Positions 7,106 through 10,811 of a stretch of 10,811 bases of DNA are shown piece by piece. The first letter of the stretch is position 1. The number at the start of each line of letters is the position of its first letter. The notes beneath the pieces were generated by a model. It made no database searches, was not told the origin of the DNA, and saw only the letters and a list, made by a program, of their open reading frames with translations. A program made the position numbers and the translations under genes. The stretch comes from CAYQQJ01 sp964515945 (lineage in GTDB: Bacteria; Pseudomonadota; Gammaproteobacteria; Pseudomonadales; Cellvibrionaceae), in assembly GCA_964515945.1 (NCBI GenBank), contig CAZEWY010000118.1, positions 1-10,811 on the forward strand, written 5' to 3'.

Positions 7106-7720
7106 AAACTCTATTCCCTTCTGGGCCCGAACTCCGGCGCGGAAAGCGTGCTTGATATCCTTGATCTCACTCACCGTATCCGCCAGTTCAATCAATTCCG
7201 GCACGGCACTGCGCCCGGTGAGAATGACGTTCTGGTTCGGTGGTCGGTTGCGCAATGTTTGCAGGCAGTCTTCCAGGGGCAAATAACCGTAATCGAACAT
7301 GTAGGTGATTTCATCCAGTAGCACGAGGTCGACATCGGGGTTTGCCAGTTCTTCTTTTGCCGCCTGCCAAACGGTGACGGCGGCGGCAATATCCTTTTCG
7401 CGGTCCTGGCTGTCCCAGGTAAAACCCGTGCCCATGATGTGATGACTCACTTGCGGGTGATCGGTGAAAAAACTCTGTTCACCGGTATTCCAGTTGCCCT
7501 TGATGAACTGAACTATAGCGGCGCGCTGCCCGTGACCGACAGCGCGCAGCAAGGTGCCAAAACCGGAGCTGCTTTTGCCTTTGCCATCGCCGTACAGAAA
7601 GATGATAACGCCGCGCTTTTCCTTGGCCTTTTTTATGGCATCACGCACTTCCTTCTGCTTTTCTTTCATGGCCTTTTTGTGGGAGGCATTAATCTTGTTG
7701 TTTTTCTCATCTTGGCTCAT
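7103..7720 (-). CDS. cobO: Corrinoid adenosyltransferase (CobO/BtuR type)
   Basis: This 205-residue cytoplasmic enzyme transfers the adenosyl group of ATP to the cobalt of cob(I)alamin or cob(I)yrinate a,c-diamide, making the coenzyme form. The P-loop GDGKGKSS is at 44-51. Family motifs follow: GTGFTW (97-102), DLVLLDEI (131-138), NVILTGR (164-170) and the C-terminal HAFRAGVRAQKGIEF (191-205), which is the usual end of the family, so the TAG stop is in the expected place. The N-terminal 36 residues are lysine-rich and helical, as in BtuR. GGAG sits 5 nt before the ATG. The gene starts 14 nt after the btuB stop, so the two are co-transcribed under the cobalamin riboswitch. In an importer-linked operon its role is most likely salvage of imported corrinoids, as for btuR. 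It is not of the PduO or EutT type. Confidence 0.96.
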   Translation of the reverse strand: MSQDEKNNKINASHKKAMKEKQKEVRDAIKKAKEKRGVIIFLYGDGKGKSSSGFGTLLRAVGHGQRAAIVQFIKGNWNTGEQSFFTDHPQVSHHIMGTGFTWDSQDREKDIAAAVTVWQAAKEELANPDVDLVLLDEITYMFDYGYLPLEDCLQTLRNRPPNQNVILTGRSAVPELIELADTVSEIKDIKHAFRAGVRAQKGIEF

Positions 7721-7734
7721 GGCAGCTCCGAAGA

Positions 7735-9618
7735 TTAAAAACGTAAGCGTATACCTGCATAGGCGGCACTGCCGGCCGTGTTGTAGCCGGCTACCTCCTG
7801 GTAATCTTCGTCCAGGGCATTTTCCCAGCGCAGATAGGCTTCCAGCTCATCTACAATCCGCCAGGAAGCCGTCAGGTCCAATACATCGTGATCCTCCAGC
7901 GGCACAGGACCAACACCGTAAACGTAGTCGATAGTATCACGGGAGTTGCGGTAGAAGGCGGCCAGACGAACCCGGTCCTGCCACCAGTCGTAGGCGACGG
8001 ACAGGTTATATTTGTGCTTCGGACGACGCGGGCGCTGTTCGCCGGGCATGGCACCGACGAGCGTGGTGTTTTCGTTCAGTTCTGTATCGTTGTAGGTGTA
8101 ATTGGCGGAAATCACCAGACTGTCGAAGACTTCAACGGCACCATTGACATCAATTCCCTGAGACAGGGTTTCACCAGCCACCTGGAAATAGCCACCGGTA
8201 AAACCACCCAGGCTCAACCAATAGATTTCATCCTCAATTTCGCTGTGAAACCATACGAGTTCAACAAAGCTTGCTTCCGTGAAGCGCCATTCAACGCCCA
8301 ACTCGTAGCCCGCGCTTTTCTCTTCCCTCAAACCGGGTAACGAGTAGCCTGCCAAACTCCGGTTGTGACCAACCTCGTACAGGGACGGCGCCCGGAATCC
8401 GGTGCCGTAGCTGCCTTTCAGCTTCAGTTCGCCCATCGAAACCGGCAGCAGGTAGGCCATGGTCAAACGGTAGCTGGTATGTTCGCCAAAGTCCTGGTTA
8501 TCATCGTAGCGCACACCGGCGGTGTAGAAAAACCTGTCACCGAAACCGACCTGTCCTTCCACAAACACGCCCGCCTGCTCGCGTTCAAATTCGTCCGGGG
8601 TGTAAGTACTGGTGTAACTGTCGGTACGCTGGTCCGCGCCAAAAACGAGGCCAAGATCCTCGGCGAACCGATAGTTGCCCACATACTGCCACTGTTTGAT
8701 ATTACCCTCAAATTCGGAAGACCAGACAATGTCTTTTCGATCTGTATTGCTGTAGAGATAAGCCAACTTATGGCCTTGCTTTTCCGTGTCATAGTGCCAG
8801 CCTATTTTGCCGGCGCGCTGCTCATACTCCTCACGATAGTCCGACGCGTCCATACCGTCATACTGACTCTCGCTGGTGACGTTGCGCAACACCATTTCCA
8901 CGCTTGAATTGGCTGTCAGCGCAGCCTCCGCTACGCCGTGAAAGCTGGTGTTCTCGTAACCATCATCGTCGGCAGCAGGGTCAGCCTTCAGCGCATTGAA
9001 ACCGTCCGAAGACAGTCTTGAGCCTGTCAGTGAATAACTCACTCTATTGACAGTACCGCGCAAATTGCCGTTCAGACGCCGTGTGTCAAACCCGCCGGCT
9101 TCCGCGCCGAAATCGGCCTCAAAAGGCTGATCGGACCGCTTCGACGAAATACTGATAACTCCGCCGGCATCCGCCCCGTACATCATGCCCTGTGGGCCAC
9201 GCAGAACTTCGACACGGCCGTACTGACTGTTCAAAACATGGCCGAAAAGCGGCATTGCCTGTACCGCCGACACATCGGAGACGTTAATGCCATCAATCAG
9301 TAAAAGGGTGCGGAAACCTTCTTCTCCACGAATACTGACACTGGTGCTTTTGCCCAGGCCACCACTCTGCGCCACACTGACACTGGGCAGTGTCCGCAAG
9401 GCATCGGCCAAGGCGGGAAAGCTCAGGTCTTCCAGTTCGTCCTCGGTCAATACCGAAACAGATGCTCCTATCTGGCGCAACGGCATCTCAATGCGACTGG
9501 CAATAACGGTTGTTTCTTCCAGCATAGGCGCGGACGTTTGAGCAAAAGCTGTACCCGTAAAAGCTACGCCTATGAAAAGAGCCATTTTTTGAGCAAGGTT
9601 TCTGTTTTGCGAAATCAT
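7735..9618 (-). CDS. btuB: TonB-dependent vitamin B12 receptor BtuB
   Basis: This 627-residue outer-membrane receptor takes up cobalamin using TonB and the proton motive force. A signal peptide ends at about AFA-QT (residues 26-27). The TonB box is probably EETTVIAS (34-41). The plug domain runs about 45-160 and includes IRGEEGFRTLLLIDGINV and VEVLRGPQGMMYGADAGGVI; the rest is a beta-barrel with alternating aromatic strands that ends in a C-terminal Phe (AYAGIRLRF), the usual assembly signal. Length is close to E. coli BtuB (614). The family alone would only give a TonB-dependent receptor; the upstream cobalamin riboswitch and the adenosyltransferase 14 nt downstream make the B12 assignment strong. 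The ATG at 9616-9618 follows a modest GTGGGA ribosome-binding site. No BtuCDF ABC transporter gene is next to it. Confidence 0.93.
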   Translation of the reverse strand: MISQNRNLAQKMALFIGVAFTGTAFAQTSAPMLEETTVIASRIEMPLRQIGASVSVLTEDELEDLSFPALADALRTLPSVSVAQSGGLGKSTSVSIRGEEGFRTLLLIDGINVSDVSAVQAMPLFGHVLNSQYGRVEVLRGPQGMMYGADAGGVISISSKRSDQPFEADFGAEAGGFDTRRLNGNLRGTVNRVSYSLTGSRLSSDGFNALKADPAADDDGYENTSFHGVAEAALTANSSVEMVLRNVTSESQYDGMDASDYREEYEQRAGKIGWHYDTEKQGHKLAYLYSNTDRKDIVWSSEFEGNIKQWQYVGNYRFAEDLGLVFGADQRTDSYTSTYTPDEFEREQAGVFVEGQVGFGDRFFYTAGVRYDDNQDFGEHTSYRLTMAYLLPVSMGELKLKGSYGTGFRAPSLYEVGHNRSLAGYSLPGLREEKSAGYELGVEWRFTEASFVELVWFHSEIEDEIYWLSLGGFTGGYFQVAGETLSQGIDVNGAVEVFDSLVISANYTYNDTELNENTTLVGAMPGEQRPRRPKHKYNLSVAYDWWQDRVRLAAFYRNSRDTIDYVYGVGPVPLEDHDVLDLTASWRIVDELEAYLRWENALDEDYQEVAGYNTAGSAAYAGIRLRF

Positions 9619-9623
9619 ATTTA

Positions 9624-9650
9624 TCCCACTGCTTTTCTATTGAAAAAGCA
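9624..9650 (-). promoter_or_regulatory. btuB ribosome-binding site with adjacent hairpin
   Basis: In the minus-strand RNA a hairpin (TGCTTTTT pairing with GAAAAGCA, loop CAATA, 9630-9650) ends right against the Shine-Dalgarno GTGGGA (9624-9629), which is 5 nt before the btuB ATG. A TCCCAT at 9710-9715 can pair with that Shine-Dalgarno (five Watson-Crick pairs and one wobble). This gives a possible way for the riboswitch to control translation, but it is hand-folded only. Confidence 0.35.
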
Positions 9651-9764
9651 TTAATAAGTGATTGGGTCAAAAATATGATGCTACAGGCAGGAATTAGCAG
9701 ATTGCGCGGATGGGACTGGAGACAAAAGCGGCAATCGCTGATGTCGCCCACCGCAACATCGTGC

Positions 9765-9985
9765 AACTCCGCAGGCCGGTCTCCGGGCTCTTGGCAAGCA
9801 CCTTCTCATGGAAGACGCTACCACAACGCCTTCCCATGCAGTTTTGAATGAGCACAGTGGCGAGATGTTGTGGTCTTGACCAATTACCGTTGCGGGGGCA
9901 GCGCTGGCCTTGCAACCACACCTTCATGTGATCGCGCACCAGACTTCCCGTTTAACCCGAGCGTCGGATGACGCTCGGGCACCTG
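9765..9985 (-). ncRNA. Cobalamin riboswitch (AdoCbl/B12 element)
   Basis: Read on the minus strand, all conserved blocks appear in order. A long P2 hairpin (GCCCGAGCGTC/GACGCTCGGG, loop ATCC) is followed by TTAAACGGGAAG and GGTGC, then GCCCCCGCAACGGTAA (9889-9899 and on), the B12 box GCCACTG (9855-9861), GGGAAGGCG (near 9825-9833) and the closing CCGGAGACCGG (9776-9786). These match the class of long cobalamin riboswitches found upstream of btuB in proteobacteria. It should bind a cobalamin and repress btuB-cobO. About 147 nt separate its 3' end from the btuB ATG; no intrinsic terminator was seen there, so control at translation initiation is more likely than at transcription, though Rho cannot be excluded. 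Confidence 0.97.
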
Positions 9986-10000
9986 TGAAATGTGGGAGGT

Positions 10001-10029
10001 ATGATATAGAGGGGAACTGCAAGCTGCAA
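10001..10029 (-). promoter_or_regulatory. Likely sigma-70 promoter of the btuB-cobO operon
   Basis: On the minus strand TTGCAG (10024-10029) is followed by exactly 17 nt and then TATCAT (10001-10006). Transcription would start near 9994, about 10 nt before the first riboswitch stem, as expected for a riboswitch leader. The -35 box lies within the heptamer repeat array at 10017-10034. Position and spacing are seen; activity is inferred. Confidence 0.5.
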
Positions 10030-10034
10030 GCTGC
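10017..10034 (+). repeat. Dispersed heptamer repeat, third array (inverted)
   Basis: CTGCAAGCTGCAAGCTGC contains tandem copies of the heptamer AAGCTGC, which on the minus strand read TTGCAGC, the same unit as in copies 1 and 2. Orientation is opposite to those copies. It does not sit at a stop codon of any gene I can support; it overlaps the -35 region of the B12 operon promoter instead. The CTTTTC part of the other two copies is absent. Confidence 0.65.
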
Positions 10035-10143
10035 ACGGCCGAAAAGAATTAGACACAGCGTAGCTTCTATTAAAGATCGTAACACTCCTTTTGAGCATCC
10101 GTGTTCAATGTTCAAGAGCATCTTGCGCAACGCAGACCTCGGC

Positions 10144-10350
10144 TTACTCTTCCGGAGCCAGTATTTCCAGTTTGGCTTGGAGGCGAGCCACTTCAAACTC
10201 CAACTCTGACTCGTTCCACCGACATTCGATATCCTCATGCATAAGTATGCGATATTGATAACGCTGGTACCACATAAAACTAAAGGTGACGACCATAACC
10301 AACGCAAGTATTACCAAGGTATCTAGATGTACTTCAACTTTTTTAACCAT
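10144..10350 (-). CDS. Small single-pass membrane protein, unknown function
   Basis: The predicted 68-residue protein starts MVKKVEVHLD, has one hydrophobic segment at about 11-28 (TLVILALVMVVTFSFMWY), then a basic/aromatic stretch and a charged, probably helical tail (about 45-65) ending LAPEE. The positive N-terminus followed by a single helix suggests an inner-membrane protein with a soluble tail, orientation uncertain. I do not recognise a family. The frame is open upstream to an ATG at 10495-10497, but that extension has poor composition and no suitable ribosome-binding site; the internal ATG at 10348-10350 has AAGAGAG about 6 nt upstream and is preferred. It lies upstream of the B12 promoter on the same strand, with no co-transcribed neighbour visible. 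Confidence 0.55.
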   Translation of the reverse strand: MVKKVEVHLDTLVILALVMVVTFSFMWYQRYQYRILMHEDIECRWNESELEFEVARLQAKLEILAPEE

Positions 10351-10756
10351 GTCAGACTCTCTTAAATTTAGTGATACCGAATACAGACTAGAGCAATATG
10401 TACCGAACAGCCAGCTAGAGGCAGCAATAACTGCATTGGAAAGATCAATCTGATAGATCTCGCCGTCCGGGTGCGGCTCTACTAAAACCCGCTCCATCTG
10501 GTTTTGCCGACTACTCCTTCCCGCGACACCGGACAGCCCGTTTAAGCTTCACTTCTGCGTCGGCCTGGCTGCCACGGATACCACACCCGAGGATAATCTA
10601 TATCAAAGTATTCGCGAAGATACGAAAGGCATGGTTAACCGAGGCGAATTGCATGTGATAACAACAGATGGCGTTTCAGTGGAGTGGGGGTAGTCGCAGA
10701 ACCCGGCCTCCATCAGCTACCACAATGGCTGGTGGTCGGTAGAAGCTTAAGCTAAC
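10351..10756. other. Region without a supported gene, possible gene relics
   Basis: No complete gene is convincing here. On the plus strand a frame is open from 10457 to a TAG at 10691-10693; its last 40 or so codons (after 10570) encode a hydrophilic, protein-like sequence ending ELHVITTDGVSVEWG, but there is no good start codon upstream and no ribosome-binding site. A 34-codon plus-strand frame (10349-10453) starting MSDSLKFSDTEY also lacks a ribosome-binding site and overlaps the start of the small membrane protein. Together these could be remains of a decayed plus-strand gene. A hairpin (10710-10717 with 10728-10735, 8 bp, one wobble) has no T-run after it. A 10-bp palindrome AGCTTAAGCT is at 10744-10753. 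Confidence 0.35.
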
Positions 10757-10811
10757 CTAGGGCCTGTTAACACTAATTCGGTTATCGCTGCTGGAGGTCA
10801 TTTTTTCGTCC
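10757..10811 (+). mobile_element. Possible left end of an insertion sequence, cut by window edge
   Basis: CTAG (10757-10760) is followed by GGCCTGTTAACACTA, which resembles the terminal inverted repeats of IS5-superfamily elements, some of which insert at YTAR sites such as CTAG. A GGAGG follows at 10793-10797, where a transposase ribosome-binding site would be expected, but no start codon appears before the window ends. Neither the transposase nor the second inverted repeat can be seen, so this is tentative. Confidence 0.25.

Noticed and set aside
9488..9766. A 92-residue minus-strand frame across the btuB leader, possible leader peptide
   Set aside because: It runs through the end of the riboswitch and into btuB in another frame, lacks family features and has no clear ribosome-binding site.
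9961..9985. A perfect hairpin CCCGAGCGTC/GACGCTCGGG that could be read as a REP element or a terminator
   Set aside because: Its position immediately before TTAAACGGGAAG makes it the P2 stem of the cobalamin riboswitch.
10349..10453. A 34-codon plus-strand frame starting ATG at 10349 that overlaps the start codon of the small membrane protein
   Set aside because: No ribosome-binding site precedes it and it is too short to judge by composition; kept only as a possible relic.
10710..10735. Hairpin CCATCAGC/GCTGGTGG as an intrinsic terminator
   Set aside because: No T-run follows on either strand and no gene end is supported next to it.

Overview
The window looks like ordinary chromosomal DNA from a Gram-negative bacterium, most likely a marine-type gammaproteobacterium of the Cellvibrionales/Alteromonadales kind. 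The reasons are a lipoprotein chitobiase, a TonB-dependent receptor under a cobalamin riboswitch, an AcnA-type aconitase, a DUF2750 protein and moderate-to-high GC. The genus is a guess from protein style; no search was possible. Six proteins are well supported and a seventh, small membrane protein is plausible. No CRISPR array, tRNA, rRNA, defence island or clear new multi-gene system was seen.

Layout. Positions 1-42 hold a TTTTCCC heptamer tract (G-rich on the minus strand). A DUF2750 protein lies at 62-436 (-). After a 352-base gap, a two-CBS-domain protein lies at 789-1217 (+). It converges on a large GH20 beta-N-acetylhexosaminidase lipoprotein at 1270-3918 (-), preceded by a perfect 12-bp palindrome that looks like a LacI-family (NagR-like) operator. 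The acnA aconitase is at 4116-6857 (-). Upstream of it is a vitamin B12 operon on the minus strand: promoter near 10001-10029, cobalamin riboswitch about 9765-9985, btuB at 7735-9618, and the corrinoid adenosyltransferase cobO/btuR at 7103-7720, 14 nt behind btuB. The last 670 bases hold a 68-residue single-pass membrane protein at 10144-10350 (-), non-coding or decayed sequence, and a possible insertion-sequence end from about 10757.

How the genes work together. The B12 operon is coherent: the riboswitch senses cobalamin, BtuB imports corrinoids across the outer membrane, and CobO makes the adenosyl cofactor. The hexosaminidase releases GlcNAc from chitin oligosaccharides. Aconitase serves central carbon metabolism; its position behind the B12 operon need not be functional.

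The least explained signal is a dispersed heptamer repeat (TTGYAGC). Two nearly identical 22-nt copies (43-64 and 7084-7105) end exactly on the TAG stop codons of two unrelated minus-strand genes. A third, inverted array (10017-10034) overlaps the apparent -35 box of the B12 operon.
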